Shown here: in pieces, positions 49,838 through 58,153 of the stretch | How the letters are laid out: the number at the start of each line of letters is the position of its first letter | Position numbering within the stretch: position 1 is the stretch's first letter | Source: Actinoplanes sp. L3-i22 | GTDB taxonomy: Bacteria; Actinomycetota; Actinomycetes; Mycobacteriales; Micromonosporaceae | NCBI RefSeq assembly: GCF_019704555.1 | Contig: NZ_AP024745.1 | Coordinates: 1,186,501-1,250,500 of the forward strand | Direction: 5' to 3' | DNA: 64,000 nucleotides | The notes under the pieces: model-generated | Databases searched by the model: none | What the model was told of the DNA's origin: nothing | The model's input: only the letters and a program-made list of their open reading frames with translations | Program-made: the position numbers and the translations under genes

Positions 49838-51403
49838 TCAACCAGTCGGCGGCTGCGCCGGCTGGTAGGGCGGCGGCACGCAGACCAGCCACGACTCGAT
49901 CCGGCGCAGTTTGCCCGGGGTCAGCAAGCCGCGCATCACCAGTTCCCGTGGCTCCCGGAACAGTCCGTTCTGATATCGGTCCATGTCGATCCGGTGCGCC
50001 TCGAACGGGGTGACCCCGGGCAGCCGGGTCAGCTCCTGCGGCGACGCGTGATTGAGGTCGACGAGTCCGCCGTCGTCGAAGAACCGCAGCAGGTCGGGCC
50101 GCCCGATGCCGGCCTGCACCGCCGTCGTCGGATTGACCGCGGCGAAGTGCCGGGCCAAATCCCGCCGGGTCCGCGCGGACCGGGTGTCGCCCGGCCGCAG
50201 CGCCAGGATCGCGCCGTGCGCCGCGGCCACCAACCAGAGCAGGATCCACGAGAGGGTGCCGACACCCTCGGCCGTGCTGGTGTTCTCCGCCTCGATCGGG
50301 GACGGATCGATCTCGAACCAGAAGATGATCCACGGGATCGCGGCGAAGTAGACCCCGGCGGCGACGTAGTGGTACCAGCGGTTGCGCTGGATCGCCGCGT
50401 ACAGGAAGTAGATCCAGCCGGCCACGCCACAGGTGAACAATGCGGCCGCGGCCGCGATCGCGGCCTCCGCCCAGCGCGCGCCGTCGTGGTGCGGCCGCAT
50501 CATCGCCGGAGGCAGGAACGTGCCCGCGAACGGCGGCAGGGTGTGCGGCACGTCCGAGGGCCGGTAGGGCTGCGGGATCATCGCCGGTCCCGGGGGGCCC
50601 GGGAAGGGGGCCGGTGCCGGGACGGCCGGCGAGACCGGTGGCAGAGGCGCTGGTGACTGCAGCTCGCCGCGCAGGATCGCCCGGTGCACCTCCTGCATCC
50701 GCTCGCCGGGCTCGGCGCCGATCTCGTCCAGGTAGAACTCCCGGGCGTCCCGGAACGCCGCGAGCGCCTCGGCCTGCCGGCCCGCCCGGTACAGCGCCAC
50801 CATCAGATGCGCCCGCAGGCCCTCGCGCAGCGGGAACTCGGCGGTCAGCCGGGTCAGCTCGCTCACCAGACCCGCCTCATGGTCGCCGCGGGCGAGTCGC
50901 AACCCGGCCCAGAGCTCCCAGGCGCCGGCCCGCTCGTCGGCCAGCCGTTGCCGGGCGGTCTCGAAGACCGGCCCGGTCAGCCCGCTCAGGGCGTCGCCGT
51001 GCCAGAGCGCGAGCGCGTCGCGGGCGATCGCGATGGCCTCGTCGGCCCGGCCGGCCTGACGTTCGGTCTCGGCCCGGACCAGTTCGGCCCGGAACACGTC
51101 GGCGTCCAGAGCGCCGGGGGCGACGTCCAGCACGTAGCCGCCGCCGGTCAGGGCGAGACGCTCGCGGCCGAGCACCCGGCGCAGCCCGGCGATGTACTTC
51201 TGGACCACGTTCGCGCCGTTCTCCGGCGGGTCGTCACCCCAGACCGCGTCGACGATCCGGTGGGTCGGCACCGGCTTGCCCGGATGCAGCAGCAGGACGG
51301 CGAGGACCGCGCGCTGCTTGGCCGGCCCGAGGTCGACGGCCCCGGTGCCGGAGAAGGCCCGCAGGGTGCCGAGGAGTTCGAACCGGGGGTCGGGTTCCAC
51401 CAC
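49838..51403 (-). CDS. SARP regulator fused to membrane segments and a helix-hairpin-helix domain
   Basis: A 521-residue fusion. Residues about 1-95 are an OmpR-type winged helix (LGPAKQRAVLAVLLLHPGKPVP...VVQKYIAGLRRVLG) and about 96-245 a bacterial transcriptional activator domain (BTAD): together a SARP. A Pro-rich linker (about 250-300) leads to three hydrophobic segments (WAEAAIAAAAALFTCGVAGWIYFLYA, YYVAAGVYFAAIPWIIFWF-like, LSWILLWLVAAAHGAILAL; about 307-410). The C-terminus (LVDLNHASPQELTRLPGVTPFEAHRI, about 440-465) is a ComEA-like helix-hairpin-helix. The order is unusual for SARPs, which are normally soluble. GTG start with GAGGGGG upstream. Confidence 0.85.
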   Translation of the reverse strand: MVEPDPRFELLGTLRAFSGTGAVDLGPAKQRAVLAVLLLHPGKPVPTHRIVDAVWGDDPPENGANVVQKYIAGLRRVLGRERLALTGGGYVLDVAPGALDADVFRAELVRAETERQAGRADEAIAIARDALALWHGDALSGLTGPVFETARQRLADERAGAWELWAGLRLARGDHEAGLVSELTRLTAEFPLREGLRAHLMVALYRAGRQAEALAAFRDAREFYLDEIGAEPGERMQEVHRAILRGELQSPAPLPPVSPAVPAPAPFPGPPGPAMIPQPYRPSDVPHTLPPFAGTFLPPAMMRPHHDGARWAEAAIAAAAALFTCGVAGWIYFLYAAIQRNRWYHYVAAGVYFAAIPWIIFWFEIDPSPIEAENTSTAEGVGTLSWILLWLVAAAHGAILALRPGDTRSARTRRDLARHFAAVNPTTAVQAGIGRPDLLRFFDDGGLVDLNHASPQELTRLPGVTPFEAHRIDMDRYQNGLFREPRELVMRGLLTPGKLRRIESWLVCVPPPYQPAQPPTG

Positions 51404-51434
51404 GGCGCACCCCCTCGTGACCTGCTACTTCAGT

Positions 51435-51477
51435 GGAACGGCAGCGGAACGGCAGCCGGCAGCAGCATAACGGCAGC
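51435..51477. promoter_or_regulatory. 11-bp phased direct repeats, candidate SARP operator
   Basis: GGAACGGCAGC occurs in tandem (51435-51445, 51446-51456) and AACGGCAGC again at 51469-51477, so the AACGGCAGC core recurs at 11 and 21 bp. SARPs bind direct repeats with one-turn (11-bp) periodicity. The site lies in the 151-bp gap between the SARP start (51403) and the divergent lipoprotein start (51555). Confidence 0.6.
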
Positions 51478-51554
51478 GGGCCCGCAGCCTCATTCCGGAG
51501 GCTTCGTCTCGTCGATGAAGTCCGTCGGCGACCATTCCCTGGAGAGACACTGCA

Positions 51555-52343
51555 ATGACTGAGCTGACCAAGCGCCTGGCCGCCGTGGCGGCCCTCCTGT
51601 CCCTGGCCGGCTGTGGAGGGCTCGCGGACGCCGCCTCCGACGCCGAGGCGCCCGCCGCGACGCCCGCGGAGACCCTGACGAAGGGCGTGCCCACGTCGTC
51701 GGCCGAGGCCTTCCACTACGCGATCAAGGGCGGCGTCCAGCCGCTCATCGGTGTCGTCGACGCCGGGCACAAGGCGATGACCACCGAGATCAGCGAGAAG
51801 ATCCCGGACGGCGGCTTCACGCTGACGATGAAGTTCATGGTGATCGGCGACGACTCGTGGGCGCACGTCTCGTTCGGCTCCGCCCCGGCGAGCCTGGGCC
51901 TGCCCAAGCTGCCGAAGAAGTGGATGAAGCTGGACCCGAAGAAGCTCGGCGACGACGCGTCGAAGGACCTGACCTACACCGGCCAGACCGACCCGGGCTA
52001 CGTGAGCGCGCTGATCACCGCGGCCACCGGGCTGACCGAGTCGTCGGCCGGCCACTACGCCGGCACGGTCGACCTGACCAAGGTGACCGAGGCCGAGATC
52101 GTCGACAAGGACACCCTGACCGCGCTGGGCGCCAAGGCGGCGGCGGTGCCGTTCGAAGCCGTCCTGGACGCCAAAGGCCGGATCAGCACGGCGACCGTGA
52201 AGATTCCGGCGGCCGGTAAGACCAAGGCCGCCACCTACCAGGTCACCTACGACCAGTACGGCAGCGCCGAGTCCCCGGCCACCCCGGCCGCGGCCGACCA
52301 GGTGGCCGCGCCCAAGGCGGCGTACGACCTGCTCAACGGCTGA
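51555..52343 (+). CDS. Lipoprotein (LppX/LprG-like fold suspected)
   Basis: A 262-residue exported lipoprotein: signal peptide with lipobox LAGC (Cys20) and a mature domain with alternating beta strands (GGFTLTMKFMVIGDDSWAHVSF, AAAVPFEAVLDAKGRISTATVKIP, AATYQVTYDQYG), resembling the open half-barrel of LppX/LprG-type lipid carriers, though I cannot confirm that from sequence alone. Start ATG 51555 with GGAGAGAC upstream. It is divergent from the SARP fusion and is a natural candidate target. Confidence 0.78.
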   Translation: MTELTKRLAAVAALLSLAGCGGLADAASDAEAPAATPAETLTKGVPTSSAEAFHYAIKGGVQPLIGVVDAGHKAMTTEISEKIPDGGFTLTMKFMVIGDDSWAHVSFGSAPASLGLPKLPKKWMKLDPKKLGDDASKDLTYTGQTDPGYVSALITAATGLTESSAGHYAGTVDLTKVTEAEIVDKDTLTALGAKAAAVPFEAVLDAKGRISTATVKIPAAGKTKAATYQVTYDQYGSAESPATPAAADQVAAPKAAYDLLNG

Positions 52344-52362
52344 TCTCCGGAGCGCGCGCGGG

Positions 52363-53439
52363 TCAGACGGGGGTCCGCGCGCCCGCCGGAGCCGGGCCGG
52401 TGCTGTCCCGCACCACCAGCGTCGCCGGCAGCAGGGTCCGTGGGGTGGGCCAGGGCCGGCCGTCACGAGCGGACTGAAGCGCGGCGGTCAGCGCCCCGGC
52501 CGCCGCCCGGCCCTTCGCCTCCACGTCCTGCCGGACGGTGGTCAGGGCGGGCCGCAGCTGGGTCGCGATCGGGCCGTCGTCGAAGCCGGCGATCGACAGG
52601 TCCGCCGGGATGCGCAGGCCGAGGTCGCCCGCGGCCTGGTGCACCCCGGCCGCGGTGACGTCGGAGAAGCAGAGCACGGCGGTCGGCCGGTCCGGCCGGG
52701 AGAGCAGTTCCCGGGTGTCCGCCCGGATCGCGTCGACCTGCTCGAACGGCTCGCGGATCACCAGCGGGGCGAGGCCGGCGGCGTGCAGCACGTCGTCCCA
52801 GCCGAGGCGGCGCTGGACCGACGCCCAGCCCTCGGTCAGTGCCGCCGGGTCGGTGATCAGGCCGTGCGGGCCGTGCGCGCCGGCCAGCGCGTACGCGATC
52901 CGCCGGTGCCCGAGCTCGAGCAGGTGCCGCGCGGTGTCCTGGGCGCCGGTCCGGTCCGCGACGTTGACGCAGGCGTAGCCGTCGACCGGGGCCTGGTCGA
53001 CGAAGACCATCGGCAGTTTCCGGCGGCGCAGCCAGTCGACCGCGGGCGAGGTCGGGTCGCACGAGTAGACCAGCGCGCCGTCCATCGCCACGTCCCGCGC
53101 CGGGATCAGGTCGCCGGAGCCGGCCGAGGTGAGCAGGGTGATGGCCAGGCCGGTCGGGGCCAGCTCGTCGGCGATCGCGCCGAGGAAGCCGCCGGCCACC
53201 AGGTCGGTGAAGGCGTAGCGCAGCGAGTCGGTGAGCAGGATGCCGATCGCGCCGGTGGTGCCCTTGGCGAGCGCCCGGGCGGTCGGGTCGGGGCCGGCGT
53301 AGCCCAGGTCCTGTGCCGCGTCCAGGATGCGTTTGCGCAGCGTGGGGGAGAGTTGATCGGGCCGGGAGAACGCGTTGGAGACCGTCATCCGGCTCACGCC
53401 GACCCGGTCCGCGATGGTCTGCAAGGTCACTCTCGGCAC
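52363..53439 (-). CDS. LacI-family transcriptional regulator
   Basis: A 358-residue repressor: helix-turn-helix TLQTIADRVGVSRMTVSNAFSRPDQLSP (about 5-32), hinge region GPDPTARALAKG, and a periplasmic-binding-like sensor domain (IGILLTDSLRYAFTDLVAGGFL, ADLSIAGFDDGPIATQLRPALTTV). It begins at a GTG at 53439 with AAGGGACGG upstream. It is 84 bp downstream of the 66-residue gene on the same strand, so both probably share the promoter at 53749-53789. The inducer is unknown; a sugar or sugar lactone is likely. Confidence 0.92.
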   Translation of the reverse strand: MPRVTLQTIADRVGVSRMTVSNAFSRPDQLSPTLRKRILDAAQDLGYAGPDPTARALAKGTTGAIGILLTDSLRYAFTDLVAGGFLGAIADELAPTGLAITLLTSAGSGDLIPARDVAMDGALVYSCDPTSPAVDWLRRRKLPMVFVDQAPVDGYACVNVADRTGAQDTARHLLELGHRRIAYALAGAHGPHGLITDPAALTEGWASVQRRLGWDDVLHAAGLAPLVIREPFEQVDAIRADTRELLSRPDRPTAVLCFSDVTAAGVHQAAGDLGLRIPADLSIAGFDDGPIATQLRPALTTVRQDVEAKGRAAAGALTAALQSARDGRPWPTPRTLLPATLVVRDSTGPAPAGARTPV

Positions 53440-53523
53440 CGGCCACCGTCCCTTCTCGAAGCAAACGGTAGCCCGGGGTGCGGCGCGCCCCCGGCCGGAC
53501 GGTGGCCGGGGGACGCGCCGCGA

Positions 53524-53724
53524 TTACCGGATGAGGGCTTCGGGCCGGTATCCGGTGGGGGCGACCGCCACGGACACCTGGTAGATCGCACGGGACAGGG
53601 ACTTGCGCAGGTGCGGCTCGCGCCGGGGCGGCTCGGGCACGACCGGGGCGTCCGGCCGCGCGCTGAGCACCTCCCGGTTCACGTCGTGCAGTCCCCGGAG
53701 GTAGGCGGTGGGCAGCAGTTCCAT
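53524..53724 (-). CDS. Small protein of 66 residues upstream of lacI-like gene
   Basis: A short basic protein (MELLPTAYLRGLHDVNREVL..., ending APTGYRPEALIR). A very strong ribosome site GAAGGAGG lies about 7 nt before the ATG, and a promoter-operator region lies just upstream, so I believe it is translated. Its middle (PEPPRREPHLRKSLSRAIYQVS) could form one amphipathic helix. No family is recognised. It may be a small regulator or metabolic peptide co-expressed with the LacI-type repressor. Confidence 0.6.
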   Translation of the reverse strand: MELLPTAYLRGLHDVNREVLSARPDAPVVPEPPRREPHLRKSLSRAIYQVSVAVAPTGYRPEALIR

Positions 53725-53748
53725 GACACGTCCTCCTTCACCAGTTAT

Positions 53749-53789
53749 CTGTACCGGTACAGTAAGCCCGCGCTTCTGTACCGGTCAAG
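53749..53789 (-). promoter_or_regulatory. Promoter with two operator copies before the small gene-lacI operon
   Basis: CTGTACCGGTACAG (53749-53762) is a perfect 14-bp palindrome with the central CG typical of LacI-family sites; a second copy with an intact left half, CTGTACCGGT (53776-53785), lies 27 bp away. On the minus strand the sites cover -35 TTGACC (53789-53784) and, 18 bp on, -10 TACTGT. Bound repressor would block this promoter and probably the divergent lactonase promoter. Confidence 0.7.
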
Positions 53790-53837
53790 AAGAGGAGCCT
53801 GCCAAGTTTGCCCAGCCGTCTGTGATGGGATCGTGGC

Positions 53838-54896
53838 ATGGGCGCGAACGCTGAGTACGTCTTCGTCGGTTGCTACACGGGTGACAAGGGAGGCGAGGGG
53901 GACGGCATCACGCTGCTGCGGCGTGACCCCGGGAGCGGGGAACTGACCCGGCTCGGGCTGGCCGCACGCACCCCGTCCCCGTCGTTCCTGGTCCAGCACC
54001 CGACCCTTCCGGTCCTCTATGCCGTCAACGAGCTGGACGAGGGCGCGGTCTCGGCCTTCTCGGTCGCTCCGGACGGCGCGCTGACCCCGCTCGCCGTCCG
54101 CCCGACCGGCGGGGCCGATCCGTGCCACCTGGCGGTCACCGCCGACGGCCGGCATCTGGTGGTCGCCAACTATGCGAGCGGGTCGGTGTCCGTACATCCG
54201 CTCGACGCCGAAGGCGCGCCGGGGGAGCGCGCCGATCTGCTCACCCTGACCGGCGCCGGCCCGGACGCCGAGCGACAGAAGAGCCCACATGCGCACATGG
54301 TCGTACCGGATCGAAACGGTCCGGATGTGCTGATCTCGGACCTCGGCTCGGACACCGTGTGGCGGTCCCGGCTGGACCCGGTCTCCGGCCGCCTCGGCGC
54401 GCCCGAGCCGGCGGTGCGGGCCGAGCCCGGCACCGGTCCGCGGCACCTGACCCACTCGGCCGACGGCGCCCTGATCCTGGCCGGCGAGCTCAGCGGGACG
54501 CTCAGCTGGTACCGCGCGGCCGGCGGCCCGGCGCTGGAGCGGCGGGGCGAGGCGGCGGCGAGCGGGTCGGACGGGGTGGTCTATCCGTCCGAAGTGGCCG
54601 CCGGGCGCGACGGCCGTTTCGTCTATCTGGCGAACCGCGGACCGGACACCGTGACGACCTTCGGATGGGACGGCGAGAGCGCTTCCGTTGTCGATGAGAC
54701 ATCGACAGGCGGCGTATGGCCACGACACATGATCTTGATTGGGGATCACCTCTACGTAGCCAATGAGCGTTCACACAACGTGACCGTTTTCCGCATCGAT
54801 CCGGACACCGGAATTCCCGCGGCACAAGGCGAACCGACTGCCGAGCCGAGCCCCACCTGTCTGCTCCGGTGGAACCCGTCGTTGGTCAGACCATAG
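53838..54896 (+). CDS. Lactonase-family beta-propeller protein (6-phosphogluconolactonase-like)
   Basis: A 352-residue seven-bladed propeller of the bacterial Pgl (YbhE) type: YVFVGCYTGDKGGEGDGITLLRRD at the start, repeats such as HLAVTADGRHLVVANYASGSVSVHPL, GTGPRHLTHSADGALILAGELSGTLSWY and GVWPRHMILIGDHLYVANERSHNVTVF. Known members hydrolyse sugar lactones, mainly 6-phosphogluconolactone; related propellers have other substrates. No signal peptide. It faces the small gene-LacI operon across the operator pair, suggesting control by that repressor. Confidence 0.85.
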   Translation: MGANAEYVFVGCYTGDKGGEGDGITLLRRDPGSGELTRLGLAARTPSPSFLVQHPTLPVLYAVNELDEGAVSAFSVAPDGALTPLAVRPTGGADPCHLAVTADGRHLVVANYASGSVSVHPLDAEGAPGERADLLTLTGAGPDAERQKSPHAHMVVPDRNGPDVLISDLGSDTVWRSRLDPVSGRLGAPEPAVRAEPGTGPRHLTHSADGALILAGELSGTLSWYRAAGGPALERRGEAAASGSDGVVYPSEVAAGRDGRFVYLANRGPDTVTTFGWDGESASVVDETSTGGVWPRHMILIGDHLYVANERSHNVTVFRIDPDTGIPAAQGEPTAEPSPTCLLRWNPSLVRP

Positions 54897-55066
54897 GCGA
54901 CATCGGTCACCCGGGCAGGTCTGTGATCTTTGGCAGCAAACCAGACGCCCGGGTGCCCGAACGGGATACGGATCGAGATGGTGTCGTCACGCTGGGTGTT
55001 TTCTAGATCGGCAAACGCCAATCCCAGTAAGTTTCGGCCGAACGTATATGGCATTCGCGTCTTGAG

Positions 55067-56860
55067 ATGCGCACTATGGAGCGCGTGTCTGGCCGCCATC
55101 GTAGGAACTTCAACTTAAAAGGGGCGACCGTCGTCGGGGGAGCGATGGCGATCGTTGTCGTTGTCGCGGGGACGTGGTTTGGATACAGCCAGCTGGCTGA
55201 TTCCAAGTGCACCGGCTCCATCCGACTCAACGTCGCGGCCGCCCCGGAAATATCACCCGCTGTCACTGATGCGGCGAGCGCTTGGTCGAAGGACGGAGGC
55301 AACGTCAACGGCACCTGTGTCACAGTCGCCGTTACGCCTGTCAACTCCGCCGACGTCGCCAGCGCGATCGCTCGCGAGCACGGTGTCAGCCTGTCCGGCC
55401 TAGGACAGGCCTCGGGCTCCATTCAGGTGCCCGACGTCTGGCTACCGGACTCGTCGACCTGGCAACTACGCCTGCGTAATGAGGCGTCCGGCTTCCAGCC
55501 CACCAAGGTCACCTCAGTGGCGCAGAGCCCACTGGTCGTCGCCATGCCGCAGCCGCTCGCACAGAAGGCGAAGCTCGAGGGCCAGAAGGTTCCTCTCGCC
55601 ACGCTCCTGGGCCAGCAGCTCGGTTCCGCCGACGCGCCGAAGTTCGGCATCGTCAACCCGGCTCGGGACGCCTCCGGCCTGACCGCCCTGATGTCGATCG
55701 GTCAAGCGATCGGCGCCGGTCAGGACGCGGTCAAGAAGCAGGTTCAGGCGCTGACCTACCTGGCCAAGAACCGGTCCGAGCTGCGTGACGAGCTCCTGGA
55801 GCAGTTCCCCAAGGCCGCCGACGAGGCGACCCTGTCGGAGAGTCTCGGCGCCGCGCCGCTCTCCGAGGAGGACGTGATCTCGTACAACGCGAAGCGTCCG
55901 CCCGTGGAGCTGAGCGCGATCTACCTGAGCGGTGCGAACGTGCCGCTCGACTACCCGTACACGGTGCTGCCGCAGGTCGTCGACGGAGAGAAGATCAGCG
56001 CCGCGCAGGGCCTGCTCACGCGGCTGACCGCCGCCCCGTTCAAGGACTCGCTCGCCGCTGTCGGCCTGCGTGCCCCGGATGGGACGTACGGTTCGGGCTT
56101 CGCGGCTCCGGTCGGCGCCCCACAGGCGTCCCCGGGGATCACCGCCGCGCCCGCCGCCGGCGAGAACACCGGTGGTGGCACGGCCGCCGCCGGCGTCGAC
56201 GCCAGCGCGGTCAGCAAGGTGGTCGGTACCTGGAACGCGACCACGCAGGCCGGTCGCGTGCTGGCGGTCTTCGACGTCTCCGGCTCGATGGGCGACCCGG
56301 TTCCGACCGCGAACAACGCGAGCCGGGCAGCGGTCACCCAGGCGGCCGCGCGGACCGGGCTCTCGCTGTTCAGCGACGAGTGGGCGGTCGGCGTGTGGGC
56401 CTTCTCCACGAACGAGAACGGTAAGCGACCGTGGAAGGAGCTCATCAAGATCACGCCGTTGTCCACCGGCCGGGCCGACGTCGCCGCGACGATCCAGCAG
56501 CTCAACCCGAACCCGAAGGGCAACACCGGGCTTTACGACACGGTTCTCGACGCCTACAACTCGGCGAAGAAGAACTGGAAGGCCGGTAAGGCGAACTCGG
56601 TCATCCTCTTCACCGATGGCCAGAACGACAACGACGACGGCATCAGTCAGGACACCCTGCTCGCCCGGCTCAAGACGGCGCAGGACCCGACGAAGCCGAT
56701 CCGTCTCGTGCTGATCGGTATCGGCGACGAGGTCGACAAGAACGAGCTCAAGACGATCCAGCAGACCGTCAAGGGCAGCGGCCTCTACATCGCCGAGGAC
56801 CCCACCAAGATCACTGACATCTTCCTGCAGGCGATCGGTTCCCGGACCGGCGTCGAGTAG
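55067..56860 (+). CDS. Solute-binding domain fused to a von Willebrand A domain
   Basis: A 597-residue envelope protein. After a basic start (SGRHRRNFNLKG) one membrane helix (about 22-42) anchors an extracellular solute-binding-like domain (about 50-355; VPDVWLPDSSTWQLRL, SPLVVAMPQPLAQ), then a Gly/Ala linker and a VWA domain (about 395-597) with the MIDAS residues D-V-S-G-S-M-G and a later TDGQND. VWA domains mediate metal-dependent protein contacts. The ATG at 55067 or 55076 begins the protein; no ribosome site is evident and the message may be nearly leaderless. The 54897-55066 gap holds its promoter. Confidence 0.85.
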   Translation: MRTMERVSGRHRRNFNLKGATVVGGAMAIVVVVAGTWFGYSQLADSKCTGSIRLNVAAAPEISPAVTDAASAWSKDGGNVNGTCVTVAVTPVNSADVASAIAREHGVSLSGLGQASGSIQVPDVWLPDSSTWQLRLRNEASGFQPTKVTSVAQSPLVVAMPQPLAQKAKLEGQKVPLATLLGQQLGSADAPKFGIVNPARDASGLTALMSIGQAIGAGQDAVKKQVQALTYLAKNRSELRDELLEQFPKAADEATLSESLGAAPLSEEDVISYNAKRPPVELSAIYLSGANVPLDYPYTVLPQVVDGEKISAAQGLLTRLTAAPFKDSLAAVGLRAPDGTYGSGFAAPVGAPQASPGITAAPAAGENTGGGTAAAGVDASAVSKVVGTWNATTQAGRVLAVFDVSGSMGDPVPTANNASRAAVTQAAARTGLSLFSDEWAVGVWAFSTNENGKRPWKELIKITPLSTGRADVAATIQQLNPNPKGNTGLYDTVLDAYNSAKKNWKAGKANSVILFTDGQNDNDDGISQDTLLARLKTAQDPTKPIRLVLIGIGDEVDKNELKTIQQTVKGSGLYIAEDPTKITDIFLQAIGSRTGVE

Positions 56861-56877
56861 GTTCCTCCGACAATCAG

Positions 56878-56911
56878 GCGGCCGTCGTCCCTCCCAGGGG
56901 GCGGCGGCCGC
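56878..56911. terminator. Hairpin between convergent genes
   Basis: GCGGCCG (56878-56884) and CGGCCGC (56905-56911) enclose a further TCCC/GGGG pairing. Placed between the VWA gene and the convergent xylR-like gene. Imperfect stem and no T-tract. Confidence 0.45.
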
Positions 56912-56948
56912 TGTCGTCTCCCGATTCAGAAGATCAAGACACAACTGC

Positions 56949-58079
56949 TCATCGGGTACGGCGGAGCCAGGCGGCCGGGTCCTCCCGGACCTCCCGGATC
57001 ACCGCGTCCGCGGCCCCCCGCACCGCCGCCTCGGTACCCAGGCTCGCGGCGCGCAGCGTGACCGGCGCCAGCCCCGAGGTCAGCACCCGCCGCCGCAGCT
57101 CGGCCTCGATCCCGGCCCGCAGCCGCGCGAAGTGCGGGACGTAGGCGCCGCCCAGCACGATCACCGGCACGTCGAGCAGGTTGACCACCGCGGACAGCGC
57201 GATCCCGAGCGCCGCGGCGGCCAGCGGCTCGTCGGCGGCGAGCGCGTCCTGGCCGGCGTACTGCTCCAGGCAGCCGTTCGAGCCGCACCGGCAGTCCCGC
57301 CCGTCCGGGTAGACGGTCACGTGGCCGATCTCGCCGCTCCAGCCACGGACGCCGCGGTACAGCTCGCCGGCGATCACCAGACCCGCGCCGATGCCGACCT
57401 CGCCGGACACGTACAGGAAATCGGGGTTGGCGCCGGCGACCCGCAGCTCACCGAGAGCGGCGAGATTGGCCTCGTTGTCGACGGTGACCGGCAGGTCACC
57501 GAGCTCCGGCACGCTGCGCAGCAGCGCCGGCGCGTCCACGTTCTGCCAGCCCAGGTTGGGGGCGACCCGGACCAGATCACCGGAGACCAGGCCGGGCACG
57601 GCGACTGCGGCGCCGGCCACCACCAGGCCGTCCGCCTCGGCGGCGAGCCGGGCGCGGGCGCCGAGCCGGCCCAGCGCGGCCAGCGCCTCGACCGGCCCGG
57701 CCGGCCGCTGGTCGGCGTGCTCGGTGAAGCGCTGCCGGACCGCGCCGGTCAGGTCGACCACACAGGCCGCCAGGTAGTCGACGTTGATCTCCAGGCCCAG
57801 CCCGGCCGGGCCGGCCGCGGTGAGCGCGAGGCCGGCCGCCGGACGACCCGCCCCGGTCCGCGGCGGCGGGTCCAACTCGGTCAGCAGACCGCCCTCGATC
57901 AGGTCGTCGACCAGCGCCGAGACGGTGGCCCGGGTGAGCCCGGTGGCGGCCGCGACGGACGCCCGGGAGGGCGGATCCGCGCTGTTCGCCACGGTGTTCA
58001 GGACCAACGCGAGATTATGGGCCCGGACGCTCGATTGACGGACGGGGGCGCTGGATCGCGAGCTCAACCGGGCCGTCAC
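56949..58079 (-). CDS. xylR: ROK-family repressor of xylose genes (XylR-like)
   Basis: A 376-residue ROK regulator: winged helix (NLALVLNTVANSADPPSRASVAAATGLTRATVSALVDDLI, about 22-62), sugar-binding domain with GLGLEINVDYLAACVVDLTG, and the zinc motif CRCGSNGCLE with the preceding GEIGH intact, unlike the other ROK protein in this window. GTG start at 58079. It is divergent from xylA with a 74-bp shared promoter region, the standard xylR-xylAB arrangement; xylose is the expected inducer. Confidence 0.9.
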   Translation of the reverse strand: MTARLSSRSSAPVRQSSVRAHNLALVLNTVANSADPPSRASVAAATGLTRATVSALVDDLIEGGLLTELDPPPRTGAGRPAAGLALTAAGPAGLGLEINVDYLAACVVDLTGAVRQRFTEHADQRPAGPVEALAALGRLGARARLAAEADGLVVAGAAVAVPGLVSGDLVRVAPNLGWQNVDAPALLRSVPELGDLPVTVDNEANLAALGELRVAGANPDFLYVSGEVGIGAGLVIAGELYRGVRGWSGEIGHVTVYPDGRDCRCGSNGCLEQYAGQDALAADEPLAAAALGIALSAVVNLLDVPVIVLGGAYVPHFARLRAGIEAELRRRVLTSGLAPVTLRAASLGTEAAVRGAADAVIREVREDPAAWLRRTR

Positions 58080-58083
58080 GCCC

Positions 58084-58120
58084 TTGACAATGCCATACCT
58101 TGACCAAATAATTCAACCAA
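58084..58120 (+). promoter_or_regulatory. xylA promoter and candidate XylR operator
   Basis: TTGACA (58084-58089), a 17-bp spacer and AATAAT (58107-58112) form a near-consensus promoter. ACCAA at 58103-58107 and 58116-58120, in the contexts ACCAAATAA and ACCAATAAA, is a 13-bp spaced direct repeat over the -10 region, a likely repressor site. This stretch is sharply AT-rich compared with the window. Confidence 0.75.
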
Positions 58121-58153
58121 TAAACAAATCGAGCGCGTTTCCCGGAGGTAACC

